64,000 bases of DNA from Puniceibacterium sp. IMCC21224 (GCF_001038505.1 NZ_LDPY01000001.1:3224001-3288000); one strand, 5' to 3'. Numbered from the stretch's first letter, positions 43,969 to 55,469 are shown. A program made the numbers and translations. Notes: generated from the letters alone by a model not told the origin.

Positions 43969-45011
43969 CCCAGAATCGACTCGAACGGATCGTCAGCCGC
44001 CAGATCCTCAGTCCAGCCCAAGGTATCCCAGCTTTGGGCCATGTGATCGGGCAGCGGCGCGGTGACGGTAATCATCTTGCGCGTAACGGGATGTTCAAAC
44101 CGCATGGTCCGCGCGTGCAGGTGCAGCTTTTTCGAGATGATGCCGCCCAGCTGCGCGCCCCAGCCGTCGCCCATATTCTCCTGCCCCGAACCGCCATATT
44201 TGCCGTCGCCGATGATCGGATGCCCGATCTCGGCCATATGCGCGCGCAACTGGTGGGTCCGCCCGGTCAGCGGCTCCATCGCCACCCAGGACGCACGACT
44301 GGCCACCCGGTAGAGCGTCGCATACAGCGTATGCGCCCGCTTTGCCCCGGGCGTGCTGTTCATATCGCGCGGATGCACGGCAATCATCTTTTCGCCCTCG
44401 CCCGCGCTGCCATGGCCTGCGGCCTTGACCAGACCATACTTTATCTCACCCAGATAAGGCGTCGGCACCCCGGCGACGAGCGCCCAATATATCTTGCGCG
44501 TCTGCTTGTGCCGCATCGCGGCTGTAAGCGTCGCGGCCACCGCACGGCTGCGCGCCAGCAGCAGCACACCAGACGTGTCCTTGTCGAGGCGATGCACCAG
44601 ACGCGGCTTTTCGTCATATTCTCCTCGCAGAGCCTCGGACAGGCCGTCCACATGGCGCACCTGCTTACTGCCGCCCTGTGTCGGCAGGCCCGGCGGCTTG
44701 TTCAGCGCGATGACGTGATCGTCACGGTACAGCACCGCGTCCTGCATCATCCGCGCATCAGCTGAAGTGATCTCGGTCTTGGGGCCTGACACAATCTGTC
44801 CGGGGTCCGGCAGCGGTGGGATTCGCACGCTCTGTCCCGTAGCAAGCCGCGTGCTGGCCTTGACCCGGCCGCCATCAACACGCAGATCGCCCTTGCGGCA
44901 CATCTTTTCGATGCGCGTCTGCGCGATATGCGGAAACAGCCTGCGCAGCCAGCGGTCAAGCCGCTGATCCGCGTCATCCGGTCCTACCGTAATCGTTTGT
45001 ACCCGGCTCAT
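43965..45011 (-). CDS. RluA-family 23S rRNA pseudouridine synthase (RluC-like)
   Basis: 348 residues. An N-terminal S4 RNA-binding domain (DQRLDRWLRRLFPHIAQTRI) is followed by the synthase domain. The catalytic Asp is in HRLDKDTSGVLLLAR, and EPLTGRTHQLRAHMA and GDGKYGG are further signatures. Length and S4 domain suggest RluC or RluD; which cannot be decided. It overlaps crcB by 4 bp. Confidence 0.92.
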   Translation of the reverse strand: MSRVQTITVGPDDADQRLDRWLRRLFPHIAQTRIEKMCRKGDLRVDGGRVKASTRLATGQSVRIPPLPDPGQIVSGPKTEITSADARMMQDAVLYRDDHVIALNKPPGLPTQGGSKQVRHVDGLSEALRGEYDEKPRLVHRLDKDTSGVLLLARSRAVAATLTAAMRHKQTRKIYWALVAGVPTPYLGEIKYGLVKAAGHGSAGEGEKMIAVHPRDMNSTPGAKRAHTLYATLYRVASRASWVAMEPLTGRTHQLRAHMAEIGHPIIGDGKYGGSGQENMGDGWGAQLGGIISKKLHLHARTMRFEHPVTRKMITVTAPLPDHMAQSWDTLGWTEDLAADDPFESILG

Positions 45012-45385
45012 GCCCAGATCCCCCGCGCGGCCAACAGACCCGCCATCAATGCCAACAGTGACACCACAACCGACAGCGCCACATAGGCCATTGCCAGCGT
45101 CACAGCGCCCCGTTCATAGAGGCTGACCGCATCCAGCGAAAACGCTGAGAATGTGGTGAACCCGCCCAAAAAACCCGTCATCAGCAGAGGCGCGAAACGG
45201 TTGCCCCCCAGATGCGCCAGTGTCACTACCAGCCCCCCCATCAGGAACGATCCCACGATGTTGACCGTCAGCGTTCCCCAAGGGAACCCCGGCCCCATCA
45301 CGCGGATCGCCGCAAGCCCTGTCAAATATCGTGACACGGCCCCAATTGCGCCGCCCATAGCGACCTGAAGCAGGGTGAATATCAT
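45008..45385 (-). CDS. crcB: Fluoride ion channel CrcB/Fluc
   Basis: 125 residues from ATG 45385; the longer frame from 45454 lacks family similarity. Four hydrophobic helices; signatures GGAIGAVSRYLTG, GTLTVNIVGSFLMG and FLGGFTTFSAFSLD, which line the double-barrelled fluoride pore. It exports fluoride as a dimer. No fluoride riboswitch fits in the 65-bp gap upstream, so control is probably through an operon promoter. Confidence 0.93.
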   Translation of the reverse strand: MIFTLLQVAMGGAIGAVSRYLTGLAAIRVMGPGFPWGTLTVNIVGSFLMGGLVVTLAHLGGNRFAPLLMTGFLGGFTTFSAFSLDAVSLYERGAVTLAMAYVALSVVVSLLALMAGLLAARGIWA

Positions 45386-45450
45386 CTGCGGTGCATCGCG
45401 CCTGACCGTGCGGATGTCAAGCGACGCGACGGGACGTCCTGTTTGCAATC

Positions 45451-46755
45451 TCAACCCTGACGATTGGCCCGCAGCTTATTGAAATAGTCGACGCGTTTCT
45501 TCAGATCCCGCTCAAAGCCGCGTTCGACTGGGGCATAAAATTCGGTCCGGCCCATGGTTTCGGGAAAGTAATCCTGACCCGAAAACCCATCTTCAGCATC
45601 GTGATCATAGGCATAGCCCTCGTTATAGCCGAGGCTCTTCATCAGATCGGTTGGCGCGTTCAGGATATGTTTAGGGGGCGGCACCGATCCGGTCTGTTTG
45701 GCCGCCTTGCGCGCCGCCTTGTAGGCCACATAGACCGCGTTCGATTTCGGAGCGAGCGCGAGGTAAACCACCGCCTGCGCAAGCGCCAATTCGCCCTCGG
45801 GACTGCCCAGCCGTTGGTAGGTGTCCCAACCCTGAAGACAGATTGCCTGTGCCTGCGGATCGGCCAGGCCTATATCTTCGACCGCCATGCGAGTGATCCG
45901 CCTTGCTAGAAACCGCGGATCCTCGCCCGCATCCAGCATCCGTGCAAACCAATACAGCGCGGCATCCGGATCCGACCCACGCACCGATTTGTGCAACGCC
46001 GAAATCAGGTTGTAATGCCCGTCGCCGGACTTGTCGTATTGCGCCGCCCGCTTCATCAGCCGAGTGGTCAGGGCGTCGGTGTTCAGCTTGCCCTCAACTT
46101 TCCACGCCGCCACCTGTTCAATCAGGTTCAACAGGGCGCGTCCGTCACCATCCGCCATTTCCAGCAAGGCCTCGCGCGCGGGACCATCCAGCGGCAGCGC
46201 ACGCCCCAGATCCTGCTCGGCCCGCTGCGCCAATCTTTCCAACGACGCGAGTGTCAGCCGCTCAAGCACCAACACCTGCGACCGGCTCAGAACAGCAGCG
46301 TTCAACTCGAATGACGGGTTTTCAGTCGTGGCACCGACCAGCAGGATTGTCCCATCCTCCATATGCGGCAGAAACCCGTCCTGCTGCGCCTTGTTAAAGC
46401 GGTGGATTTCGTCAACGAATAGCAAAGTCCCCTGCCCGTTGGCGCGGCGATGCTTGGCCGCCTCGAACACCTTGCGCAGATCCGGCACGCCGGTGAAAAT
46501 CGCGCTGATCTGGACAAAATGCAGATCCGTTTCAGCGGCAAGCAACCGGGCGATGGTTGTCTTACCCACGCCCGGCGGCCCCCAAAAAATAATTGATCCC
46601 AAAGACTTAGACGCCAGCATCACGCCCAACGGCCCCTCGGACCCCAGCAGCGCCTCTTGCCCGATCACCTCAGACAAGGTGCGTGGGCGCAACCGGTCAG
46701 CCAGCGGGCGCGGGCCGATGTCTGGCGTGTCACCTGAATCAAACAGATCTGCCAA
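45451..46755 (-). CDS. rarA: Replication-associated recombination protein A
   Basis: 434 residues; AAA+ ATPase of the RarA/MgsA/WRNIP1 family that acts at stalled forks. Walker A WGPPGVGKTT, Walker B LLFVDEIHRFN, sensor 1 VGATTENPSFE, and the C-terminal tetramerisation region (GSDPDAALYWFARML, GEDPRFLARRI) are complete. It starts 3 bp after degP, so the two are co-transcribed. Confidence 0.95.
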   Translation of the reverse strand: MADLFDSGDTPDIGPRPLADRLRPRTLSEVIGQEALLGSEGPLGVMLASKSLGSIIFWGPPGVGKTTIARLLAAETDLHFVQISAIFTGVPDLRKVFEAAKHRRANGQGTLLFVDEIHRFNKAQQDGFLPHMEDGTILLVGATTENPSFELNAAVLSRSQVLVLERLTLASLERLAQRAEQDLGRALPLDGPAREALLEMADGDGRALLNLIEQVAAWKVEGKLNTDALTTRLMKRAAQYDKSGDGHYNLISALHKSVRGSDPDAALYWFARMLDAGEDPRFLARRITRMAVEDIGLADPQAQAICLQGWDTYQRLGSPEGELALAQAVVYLALAPKSNAVYVAYKAARKAAKQTGSVPPPKHILNAPTDLMKSLGYNEGYAYDHDAEDGFSGQDYFPETMGRTEFYAPVERGFERDLKKRVDYFNKLRANRQG

Positions 46756-46758
46756 GGT

Positions 46759-48135
46759 TCAGACCCGGAACCGCAGCAACACCCGCTGCGCGCCGCGCTG
46801 CGCCTCAATCGCGATCCGGGGAGCGGCGCGTTCCAGCGCCGGGGCGATCTGGTCCGCGCTCTCGACGTCATCACCGTTGACGGCGCGCAGAATGTCCCCC
46901 GCCCGCAGACCGGCCCGCGCGGCATAAGGGCCCGGATCCTGCACCACCACTCCATCCGCAGTCAGCGGCAGGCCGAATTCCGCAATCACCGCGGGGTTGA
47001 TATTGACCACCTGCAAACCCGGCAGGACCTCGCCTTTGGCTAGGATATGCAGATCGCGGGCCGGGACCTCAGGTGGCGCGATCATCTGCACCGGCAGCGT
47101 TTCGCTCACGCCGTCGCGCGCGCGCGTCACCTGAGCCGTGGCACCAATTCCCCGCACCGACATGCGATAGATCATCTCTGGCGGCGTGTTCACCGGCTGG
47201 CTATCCACCGCAAGCACGACGTCTCCGACGTCAAACCCCGCCGCCCGAAAGGGGCTCTGCTCGTGCAGGTCCGAAATCACGATCCCCCCCGGCACAATCA
47301 ACCCAAGCGATTCCGAAAGCTGCGCATCGACTGGCTGGCCACCAATTCCTGCCCATGGCCGCCCGAACCCGGTCTTGCCCGCCCTTGCCTGATCGACAAA
47401 CTGCGCGACCAGCGCCGACGGAATGGCAAAACCGATACCGTTCGACCCACCCGAGCGAGTGAGGATTGAGGTGTTGACCCCAATCAACCGCCCCGCCATG
47501 TCAATCAGCGCGCCGCCGGAATTTCCCGGATTGATCGGTGCATCGGTCTGGATGAAATATCCGCGCGCATTGCCCGTCGCAGTGCCCGACCGCGCCAGCC
47601 CCGAGACGATGCCACTACTCACCGTCTGCCCGACACCAAACGGATTGCCAATCGCCAAAGCCAATTCACCAACCTCGACCGTGTCACTGTCGCGCAGGTC
47701 GAGATGCGGCATACCCTCGCCCCCATCAATTCGCAAAATGGCCAGATCGCTTTCCTCGTCGCCCAACAGCACGCTGGCAGAAAACTCACGCCGGTCATTC
47801 AGAACCACGCGAATGTCTGTTGCCTGCCCAACCACGTGATAATTCGACACCACGATCCCATCAGCCGATAGAATTACGCCGGACCCCAGAGAATTTTGGA
47901 CACGCGGGCGTGCCTGGCCAAACTCTCTAAAAAAATCGCCAAAGATCGGATCACCCTGAAACGGACTGCTCGCCTGGACCACGCGGCTAGCGTAGATATT
48001 GACCACAGCGGGTGCGGCCTGCCGGACCAGCGGCGCAAAGGATAGCGCAATTTCGGTCGTGGACGTCGGCACACGCGGTTCTTCCGCGCTCAAACTCGTG
48101 CAGAAAACCATCAGAAAAATCAACAGGATGCGCAT
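46759..48135 (-). CDS. Periplasmic serine protease of the DegP/DegQ family
   Basis: 458 residues from ATG 48135 (MRILLIFLMVFCTSLSAEE, a Sec signal peptide). Trypsin-like triad: His in NYHVVG, Asp in ESDLAILRI, Ser in NPGNSGGALID. Two PDZ domains follow, with GIVISDLHEQSPFRAAGFDVG and GVVVQDPGPYAARAGLRAGD. Protein quality control in the periplasm is expected. It is shorter than E. coli DegP and lacks a long Q-linker, so it is closer to DegQ/DegS-like proteins. Confidence 0.93.
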   Translation of the reverse strand: MRILLIFLMVFCTSLSAEEPRVPTSTTEIALSFAPLVRQAAPAVVNIYASRVVQASSPFQGDPIFGDFFREFGQARPRVQNSLGSGVILSADGIVVSNYHVVGQATDIRVVLNDRREFSASVLLGDEESDLAILRIDGGEGMPHLDLRDSDTVEVGELALAIGNPFGVGQTVSSGIVSGLARSGTATGNARGYFIQTDAPINPGNSGGALIDMAGRLIGVNTSILTRSGGSNGIGFAIPSALVAQFVDQARAGKTGFGRPWAGIGGQPVDAQLSESLGLIVPGGIVISDLHEQSPFRAAGFDVGDVVLAVDSQPVNTPPEMIYRMSVRGIGATAQVTRARDGVSETLPVQMIAPPEVPARDLHILAKGEVLPGLQVVNINPAVIAEFGLPLTADGVVVQDPGPYAARAGLRAGDILRAVNGDDVESADQIAPALERAAPRIAIEAQRGAQRVLLRFRV

Positions 48136-48271
48136 CACCGCCCTTTCATTCGACAGGCTAGATATGTCCCGGCCTGCCCCCCAATGCAAGGGTTGGTGAA
48201 AACACAAACCCCACGCTTCTTCTCTTTAAAAATACGCACTTCGCAACGCACAAGACCTTCGCCCCACAACG

Positions 48272-48304
48272 AAAAAGGCCCCCGCCGTCTCCGGTAGGGG
48301 CCCT
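48272..48304 (-). terminator. Terminator of the alpha operon after rplQ
   Basis: On the minus strand a GC-rich stem (GGCCCCTACCG with CGGCGGGGGCC, loop GAGA, two-base internal mismatch) is followed directly by TTTTT, about 25 bp after the rplQ stop. Confidence 0.85.
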
Positions 48305-48326
48305 AAACAATTGATCCAAATGGATC

Positions 48327-48749
48327 TTAAGCGTCAGCAGCGGCTTCTTCGGCAGCAACACGCGCCTTGTCGCCGGCACCCTTGGCCGACACGTCGCGGT
48401 CGACAAACTCGATGATCGCCATCGGCGCCATGTCACCATAGCGGAAACCGGCCTTCAGCACGCGGACATACCCGCCCTGACGTTCAGCATAGCGCGGGCC
48501 TAGAACAGCGAACAGTTTCTCAACATACGCATCCTGCTTTAGCTGCGATGCAGCCTGACGGCGCGCGTGAAGATCGCCGCGCTTGCCCAAGGTGATCAGC
48601 TTTTCGATCACGCGCTTCAGCTCTTTGGCTTTTGGCAGCGTGGTCTTGATCTGTTCGTGTTCGATCAGAGAGCCGGACATGTTCGCCCACAGCGCTTTGC
48701 GGTGCTCGTGGGTTCGGTTCAGGCGGCGGTAACCTCTGGCGTGACGCAT
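48327..48749 (-). CDS. rplQ: Ribosomal protein bL17
   Basis: 140 residues. Starts [20 protein letters not shown], the bL17 hallmark, with the conserved [20 protein letters not shown]. The C-terminal Ala/Glu-rich tail is typical of alphaproteobacteria. Last gene of the alpha operon, 127 bp after rpoA. Confidence 0.97.
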   Translation of the reverse strand: MRHARGYRRLNRTHEHRKALWANMSGSLIEHEQIKTTLPKAKELKRVIEKLITLGKRGDLHARRQAASQLKQDAYVEKLFAVLGPRYAERQGGYVRVLKAGFRYGDMAPMAIIEFVDRDVSAKGAGDKARVAAEEAAADA

Positions 48750-48876
48750 TTTCTGTACTCCTATTTAGGCTTTGAGAAGCCCTATGCTTTGTCCGGGGCG
48801 AGATGCGTGTCTCACCCGTCATTGGGGCGGAATGCCCGGGTCGTATCGGGGCGCCAACAGGCACCCCGGTGTGATA

Positions 48877-49893
48877 TCAGAACGTGTCTTCCATCTTTTT
48901 TGCGAGGTCTTCGATGTTGTCTGGCGGCCAATCCTCAACATCCATGCCAAGGTGCAGACCCATGCCGGACAACACTTCCTTGATCTCGTTGAGCGACTTG
49001 CGGCCAAAGTTCGGCGTACGCAGCATCTCGGCTTCGGTTTTCTGGATCAGATCGCCGATATAGACGATGTTGTCGTTCTTGAGGCAGTTCGCGGAACGCA
49101 CCGACAGCTCCAGCTCGTCGACTTTCTTGAGCAGCAGCGGGTTGAATTCCAGACCGTCGTCGTCGTCCTGACGGTTGGCCGACTCGGGCTCGTCAAAGTT
49201 GACAAAGATCGACAGCTGATCCTGAAGAATACGCGCGGCATAGGCCACGGCATCCTCGGGTGTCAGCGATCCATCGGTTTCGATCTTCATGGTCAGCTTG
49301 TCGTAGTCCAGCACCTGGCCCTCGCGGGTGGGCTGCACATCATAAGCGACCTTCTTGACCGGCGAATAGATCGCATCAATCGGGATCATCCCAATGGGGG
49401 CATCTTCGGGCTTGTTCTTGTCAGCCGAAACATAGCCCTTGCCGGTGTTGACTGTCAGCTCCATGAACAGATCCGCCCCATCGTCGAGGTGGCAGATCAC
49501 GTGGTCCTTGTTCAGGACCTCGATACCGTTGCTTTCGGTGATATCGGCGGCAGTCACAACACCAGGTCCCTTGGCATTGACCGAAAGGCGTTTGGGCCCT
49601 TCGACTTCCATGCGCATGGAAACCCCTTTGAGATTCAGTACAATGTCTGTAACATCTTCACGAACACCAGCGACGCTGGAAAATTCGTGCAGCACGTTGT
49701 CAATCTGTACCGAAGTGATGGCCGCGCCTTGGAGCGACGACATCAGAACCCGGCGCAGGGCATTACCCAGCGTCAGACCAAAGCCACGCTCGAGCGGTTC
49801 GGCAATCACGGTAGCGACGCGGGTGGGATCATTGCCCGGCCTGACGTCCAGCTGCGTCGGTTTGATCAGCTCAGCCCAGTTTTTGTGGATCAT
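48877..49893 (-). CDS. rpoA: RNA polymerase alpha subunit
   Basis: 338 residues from ATG 49893 ([20 protein letters not shown]); a longer frame exists to 49977. The N-terminal dimerisation domain ([20 protein letters not shown]) is joined by an acidic linker to the C-terminal domain ([38 protein letters not shown]), which binds UP elements and activators. Confidence 0.97.
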   Translation of the reverse strand: MIHKNWAELIKPTQLDVRPGNDPTRVATVIAEPLERGFGLTLGNALRRVLMSSLQGAAITSVQIDNVLHEFSSVAGVREDVTDIVLNLKGVSMRMEVEGPKRLSVNAKGPGVVTAADITESNGIEVLNKDHVICHLDDGADLFMELTVNTGKGYVSADKNKPEDAPIGMIPIDAIYSPVKKVAYDVQPTREGQVLDYDKLTMKIETDGSLTPEDAVAYAARILQDQLSIFVNFDEPESANRQDDDDGLEFNPLLLKKVDELELSVRSANCLKNDNIVYIGDLIQKTEAEMLRTPNFGRKSLNEIKEVLSGMGLHLGMDVEDWPPDNIEDLAKKMEDTF

Positions 49894-50008
49894 ACGTCCC
49901 TCCATTCCTGTCTCGGCCTCATGTCCTAAAGGCGCGAGACGCCCGAGGTTAAAATGACGAATTGGGGCCGTGCGCAAACCGCGCGGCCCCAGGTAGAAAA
50001 ATGTGGGA

Positions 50009-50398
50009 TCAGACCCGGCGACGCTTTGGCGGGCGGCAGCCGTTATGCGCCATCGGCGTCACATCGCGGATCGAGGTGATGTTGAAACCAACTGCCGCCA
50101 GGGCGCGCAATGCGGATTCACGACCTGAACCGGGGCCCTGCACTTCGACTTCGATGGTCTTGACGCCGTGTTCCTGTGCCTTTTTGCCGGCATCTTCTGC
50201 GGCAAGCTGAGCAGCATAGGGAGTCGATTTACGCGACCCCTTGAAACCCATGGTACCAGCCGACGACCATGCAATGGCATTGCCCTGCACGTCAGAAATC
50301 AGGATCTTGGTGTTGTTGAAAGAAGAATTCACATGCGCCACACCAGCGGCGATGTTCTTGGAGACTTTCTTCTTGGTGCGCTTTGTATCACGTGCCAT
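50009..50398 (-). CDS. rpsK: Ribosomal protein uS11
   Basis: 129 residues with the uS11 signature [20 protein letters not shown] and a basic C-terminus ending [12 protein letters not shown]. 15 bp after rpsM, so in the same transcript. Confidence 0.97.
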   Translation of the reverse strand: MARDTKRTKKKVSKNIAAGVAHVNSSFNNTKILISDVQGNAIAWSSAGTMGFKGSRKSTPYAAQLAAEDAGKKAQEHGVKTIEVEVQGPGSGRESALRALAAVGFNITSIRDVTPMAHNGCRPPKRRRV

Positions 50399-50413
50399 TC
50401 GTTCAGCCCTCCC

Positions 50414-50782
50414 TTATTTCTTCTTGCCGGCAATGGCCTTTGCGGGGCCTTTGCGGGTGCGTGCATTGGTATGAGTCCGCTGACCGCGTACCGGCAGGTT
50501 GCGACGATGACGCAGGCCACGATAGCAGCCAAGGTCCATCAGACGCTTAATGTTCATCTGGGTCTCGCGACGCAGGTCACCTTCGACGGTATAGGTCGCG
50601 TCGATATGCTCACGGATGGACAGAACTTCGGCATCCGACAATTCGTTCACGCGACGGCTGGCGTCGATGCTCACGGCTTCGCAGATAGCTTTGGCCGATG
50701 TGTGACCAATTCCGGTGATGTAGGTTAGGGCGATCGGGACCCGCTTGTGGGTCGGGATGTTAACGCCGGCAATACGTGCCAA
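50414..50782 (-). CDS. rpsM: Ribosomal protein uS13
   Basis: 122 residues: [20 protein letters not shown], then [16 protein letters not shown], ending [13 protein letters not shown]. First gene of the alpha operon; it follows the terminator after adk by about 230 bp and so needs its own promoter. Confidence 0.97.
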   Translation of the reverse strand: MARIAGVNIPTHKRVPIALTYITGIGHTSAKAICEAVSIDASRRVNELSDAEVLSIREHIDATYTVEGDLRRETQMNIKRLMDLGCYRGLRHRRNLPVRGQRTHTNARTRKGPAKAIAGKKK

Positions 50783-51063
50783 GTTTCACGTTCCTTTACG
50801 TTGCGGGTCCGTAGTTCCAGACCCTTTTTTCACAACATCAAGCCCGAGGCGATGACCTGCGGGCTTGCGGCTGATCAGGTGTTCGTGCTGAACCACGCTC
50901 TGGTGGTCGTCATTCACGATTCTCTCATAGAGATGGGGGTGGGTAAGAGGATTCGTCAGGGGCGTCAAGTGTCAGATTGACTTTCAACCACAGAGCCGCT
51001 GCGTCACCTAAAAAAGGGGGCTAATGCCCCCTCCCCTACGGCAAAATAGTGCCGATACTGTAT
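50783..51063 (-). promoter_or_regulatory. 280-bp spacer between adk and rpsM with candidate promoter
   Basis: Begins with the adk terminator (51010-51031). On the minus strand TTGACG (50963-50968) followed 17 bp later by TACCCA is the best promoter candidate; the -10 match is weak. No gene is recognised; a leader for alpha-operon control (S4 binding) would lie here but I cannot show its fold. Confidence 0.4.
51010..51031 (-). terminator. Intrinsic terminator after adk
   Basis: On the minus strand GGGGGC, loop ATTA, GCCCCC followed by TTTTTT: a textbook terminator about 30 bp after the adk stop. It splits the spc and alpha operons. Confidence 0.9.
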
Positions 51064-51704
51064 TCAGACGTCGAGGATTGCGTCGACCGCCACCTTGACC
51101 TCGAGCATCTCGCCCAGACCATTAAGACGGGACAGTGCACCCTTGGCATAATAGTACCCGATCAGCGGCGAAGTCTTTTTGTAATACTCCATCAAACGCT
51201 GCTTGAGGCTCTCCTCATTGTCGTCGGCCCGGCGCTTGAATTCAGTACCGCCGCAATTGGTGCATTTACCGTCCGCCGGAATCGGCTTGGTATTGTCGTT
51301 ATATACCTCGCCACAATCACCACAGGTCGAGCGGGCGGTGATGCGCGCCACAAGCGCGGAATCATCCACTTCCATCTCGATCACCGCATCAAGGGTCTCA
51401 TTATTCTCGGCGAGCAGCGCTCCCAAAGCATCGGCCTGAGCCAGAGTGCGCGGAAAGCCGTCAAAGATAAAACCGCCCTGCTTGTCGCCCTGCAGTTTTT
51501 CCCGAATCAGACCAATAACGATCTCGTCCGTCACCAGATCGCCGCGGGCCATGACATCGGCCACGATCTTGCCCATCTCAGTACCGCTATCACGAGCTTC
51601 GCGCAGCATGTCGCCAGTCGACAACTGAATCATGCCTCGCTCTTCCACCAGAAAGCGTGCTTGGGTGCCTTTGCCGGCGCCCGGCGGTCCTAGAAGTATG
51701 ATGT

Positions 51705-51708
<4 letters not shown>
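51064..51708 (-). CDS. adk: Adenylate kinase (zinc-type LID)
   Basis: 214 residues. P-loop [11 protein letters not shown] at the N-terminus, [16 protein letters not shown], and a LID domain with four cysteines (CGDCGEVYN and [10 protein letters not shown]), so it binds zinc like the Gram-positive type. It interconverts ATP+AMP and 2 ADP. It overlaps secY by 4 bp, the usual secY-adk pair of alphaproteobacteria. Confidence 0.96.
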
Positions 51709-53069
<1,361 letters not shown>

Positions 53070-53179
53070 AAAGGATCTCTCTTGTCAGACGAAACGCCGC
53101 CCGGAGCGGTTTCCTGCTCGGGCGGCGTCGGGGAAAACCTGTGAGGTATGTAAGCGGCGTTGCCCCCGCTCACAACCGG

Positions 53180-53653
53180 TTATTCAGCCGCGTGAGCCGA
53201 CGTGATCGTCAGCGTTCCACCTGCCGCTTCAACCGCTGCCTTGGCAGAGGCCGATGCGCCCGTGACCTGAAGGTCAAGTTTGCTGGTGATCTCGCCTTTG
53301 GCAAGAACACGAATCCCGTCCAGCTTGCGACGCACCAGACCCGATGCAATCAGCGTATCTTCGGTGATGGCGGAACCGGCATCAATTTTGCCCGCTTCGA
53401 CAAATTTCTGGATCAGGCCCAGGTTCACAACAGCGTAATCCTTGCGGTTCGGCTTGTTAAAGCCGCGCTTGGGCAGACGCTGATAGAGCGGCATCTGGCC
53501 GCCTTCGTAGCCTTTGATCGCTACACCCGAACGGGATTTCTGACCTTTGATACCCCGGCCGCCAGTTTTACCCATGCCGGAACCCGGACCGCGACCGATA
53601 CGCTTCTTGCGCTTGGTGGCGCCCGGGTTGTCATGCAATTCATGCAGTTTCAT
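53180..53653 (-). CDS. rplO: Ribosomal protein uL15
   Basis: 157 residues from ATG 53653 ([20 protein letters not shown]), with the typical Gly-rich [20 protein letters not shown] stretch. The C-terminal domain ends in an Ala/Thr-rich strand pattern. It is separated from rpmD by an inserted GFA-family gene and about 260 bp on its own upstream side. Confidence 0.97.
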   Translation of the reverse strand: MKLHELHDNPGATKRKKRIGRGPGSGMGKTGGRGIKGQKSRSGVAIKGYEGGQMPLYQRLPKRGFNKPNRKDYAVVNLGLIQKFVEAGKIDAGSAITEDTLIASGLVRRKLDGIRVLAKGEITSKLDLQVTGASASAKAAVEAAGGTLTITSAHAAE

Positions 53654-53825
53654 GTCGCTTCTCCTTTGCCGGAACTGCCCTCCAGCGACGGAGTGGGCAA
53701 ACACGGCGTTATATCAAAATGAATCGCAGCCCTTTGGGCCACCGTGGGCGTATAGACGGGGAATTGTTTCGGTTCAAGGCTCTCCTACACCCGCCGTCTT
53801 CTCTTTCCAAATACGCCGGGGAGCG

Positions 53826-53845
53826 CGAGGGGCTAGCCCCTCGCT
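53826..53845. repeat. Perfect 20-bp palindrome upstream of rplO
   Basis: GCGAGGGGCTAGCCCCTCGC, followed on the plus strand by TTTTCTT. It lies between the GFA gene end and rplO. On the plus strand it looks like a terminator, antisense to the ribosomal operon; as a palindrome it could also be a REP-like dispersed unit (the adjacent TCTTTCCAAATACGCCGGGG resembles common gene-end repeats of this bacterial group; that resemblance is from memory). Confidence 0.6.
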
Positions 53846-53914
53846 TTTCTTACGATACCAAACAGTCACGTCCCCCGGTATCGCGGAGGACGCGACACTC
53901 AAACCGCGCAGAAT

Positions 53915-54352
53915 TCAGGCCGACGCGGGCCAGGCAAAGTCCGGGCGAAGCCCCTCATAGACCGGACGACCGTCTGACGGTTTGGCATAATCCTTGGTCT
54001 CGTCATAGAATGCATGATAGCTGGCCGCCGGAAAGGCGGCATCGTCGTATCCCATTACATTTGGCACCGCGACGCGGATCCGCTTTTCCTTGTCGTCCAG
54101 CATCAATGCGGCGCCACAATCGGCGCAAGTGCACAGCTCAAGTGGGCCGTTCGGGTTGGCCGAATTGAATGGCTGACGATTCACCTTTTCGGGATGATCT
54201 ACAGTAACATCGCCATAGTTGAAAAACGCCACATGCGTGTGCTGCTGCCCAGTCACGCCCTTGCAGACATTGCAGTGGCATTCGTGATTGTCGATCGGTT
54301 CGGCATTCGCCTTGATGTGAACGTGGTCACATCCGCCCTGATAATTGGACAT
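53915..54352 (-). CDS. GFA-family (CENP-V-like) zinc protein inside the spc operon
   Basis: 145 residues from ATG 54352, preceded by an AGGAGGAAATCTT site; a longer frame upstream crosses a terminator. The fold of glutathione-dependent formaldehyde-activating enzymes is indicated by the zinc ligands NHECHCNVCKG and LCTCADCGAAL. The starting segment MSNYQGGCDHVHIKANAEP is typical of the family. Most members are uncharacterised and few truly act on formaldehyde. Its place between rpmD and rplO, on the same strand, is unusual. It probably has its own promoter after the terminator at 54451-54484. Confidence 0.85.
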   Translation of the reverse strand: MSNYQGGCDHVHIKANAEPIDNHECHCNVCKGVTGQQHTHVAFFNYGDVTVDHPEKVNRQPFNSANPNGPLELCTCADCGAALMLDDKEKRIRVAVPNVMGYDDAAFPAASYHAFYDETKDYAKPSDGRPVYEGLRPDFAWPASA

Positions 54353-54450
54353 AAGATTTCCTCCTCCATGGAAGCGCACTTTGAACATCGCGCGCGGTCC
54401 CATGGGACGACAAAGCCGTTCAAATAGCGATACACACTTTCGGATCGCCA

Positions 54451-54484
54451 AACGCAAAACGCCCTCCAGAAAACTGGAGGGCGC
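54451..54484 (-). terminator. Strong intrinsic terminator after rpmD
   Basis: On the minus strand CGCCCTCCAG, loop TTTT, CTGGAGGGCG then TTTTGCGTTT: a perfect 10-bp stem with a T-rich tail, about 40 bp after the rpmD stop and before the GFA gene. It would end or attenuate the first part of the spc operon. Confidence 0.88.
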
Positions 54485-54524
54485 CTTGAATTTCAGACGC
54501 CGGGGCCGTGCCCCGACAGCGGGC

Positions 54525-54713
54525 TTAGCCGCGCTCTTCGATGATCTTGACCATGTGCGGGATCTTGTTGACCATGCCGCGCACAGCGGGCGTATCTTCA
54601 AGTTCGCGGGTCTTGTGCATCTTGTTCAGGCCCAGGCCAATCAGGGTCTGGCGCTGCTTGGCGGGGCGACGGATCGGCGAACCGATCTGTTTCACGACGA
54701 TAGTTTTTGCCAT
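54525..54713 (-). CDS. rpmD: Ribosomal protein uL30
   Basis: 62 residues: [20 protein letters not shown], then [18 protein letters not shown], the standard uL30 pattern. It follows rpsE by 12 bp. Confidence 0.96.
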   Translation of the reverse strand: MAKTIVVKQIGSPIRRPAKQRQTLIGLGLNKMHKTRELEDTPAVRGMVNKIPHMVKIIEERG

Positions 54714-54725
54714 GTTCTCAGCTCC

Positions 54726-55301
54726 TTACGCTTCTGCGGGCTCAGCCGCGGCGGCTGCCGGTGCGTCATCCTTGGACCCAAGGATATCAGCGACCTTCTT
54801 GCCACGACGCTGTGCAACCATACGCGGGCTTGTCTCTTTTCCGAGACCGTCCAGCGTGGCACGGATCATGTTGTAGGGGTTCTGCGAACCGATCGACTTG
54901 GCGACAACGTCCTGTACACCCAGCATCTCGAATACGGCACGCATCGGACCACCGGCAATGATACCAGTACCCTGCGGTGCGGTACGCATGACCACTTTAC
55001 CCGCGCCATGACGGCCCTCAATATCGTGGTGCAATGTGCGGCCTTCACGCAGGGGCACGCGCATCATCTTGCGCTTGGCCTGCTCGGTCGCCTTACGAAT
55101 CGCCTCGGGGACCTCTTTGGCCTTACCCTTGCCGAAACCAACGCGGCCCTTCTGGTCGCCCACAACCACGAGGGCTGCAAAGCCAAAGCGCTTACCGCCC
55201 TTGACCGTCTTGGAAACCCGGTTGATTGCGACCAGGCGGTCGGCAAATTCCGGCGTTTGTTCTTCGCGACGTCCGCGACCTCGGTGTTCACGTTCTGCCA
55301 T
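54726..55301 (-). CDS. rpsE: Ribosomal protein uS5
   Basis: 191 residues from ATG 55301 ([15 protein letters not shown]); a TTG upstream is unlikely. The S5 domains show [40 protein letters not shown] and [19 protein letters not shown]. The C-terminal Ala-rich tail is usual in this class. Confidence 0.97.
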   Translation of the reverse strand: MAEREHRGRGRREEQTPEFADRLVAINRVSKTVKGGKRFGFAALVVVGDQKGRVGFGKGKAKEVPEAIRKATEQAKRKMMRVPLREGRTLHHDIEGRHGAGKVVMRTAPQGTGIIAGGPMRAVFEMLGVQDVVAKSIGSQNPYNMIRATLDGLGKETSPRMVAQRRGKKVADILGSKDDAPAAAAAEPAEA

Positions 55302-55469
55302 TGTGAGGCATCCTTGTCTTAACTGGCGCCGGAGCGCCGAATTGTCCAATCCAGGTGGGTAGCGACCCCCGGATCATCGAAGCGGCATGCCGCCTGCGAA
55401 TTGCGTGGATGGGGTCACCCCCAACCGTCTGAAAGAAAGGGAGGGTGAGGTTGCCCCCACCCTGCCCGA

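Noticed and set aside
45386..45454. Fluoride riboswitch before crcB
   Set aside because: The gap is only 65 bp and I do not see the conserved riboswitch stems; the gene is in an operon-like series.
49962..50210. Plus-strand frames opposite rpsK and rpoA
   Set aside because: Shadows of ribosomal genes in high-GC DNA with no start signals.
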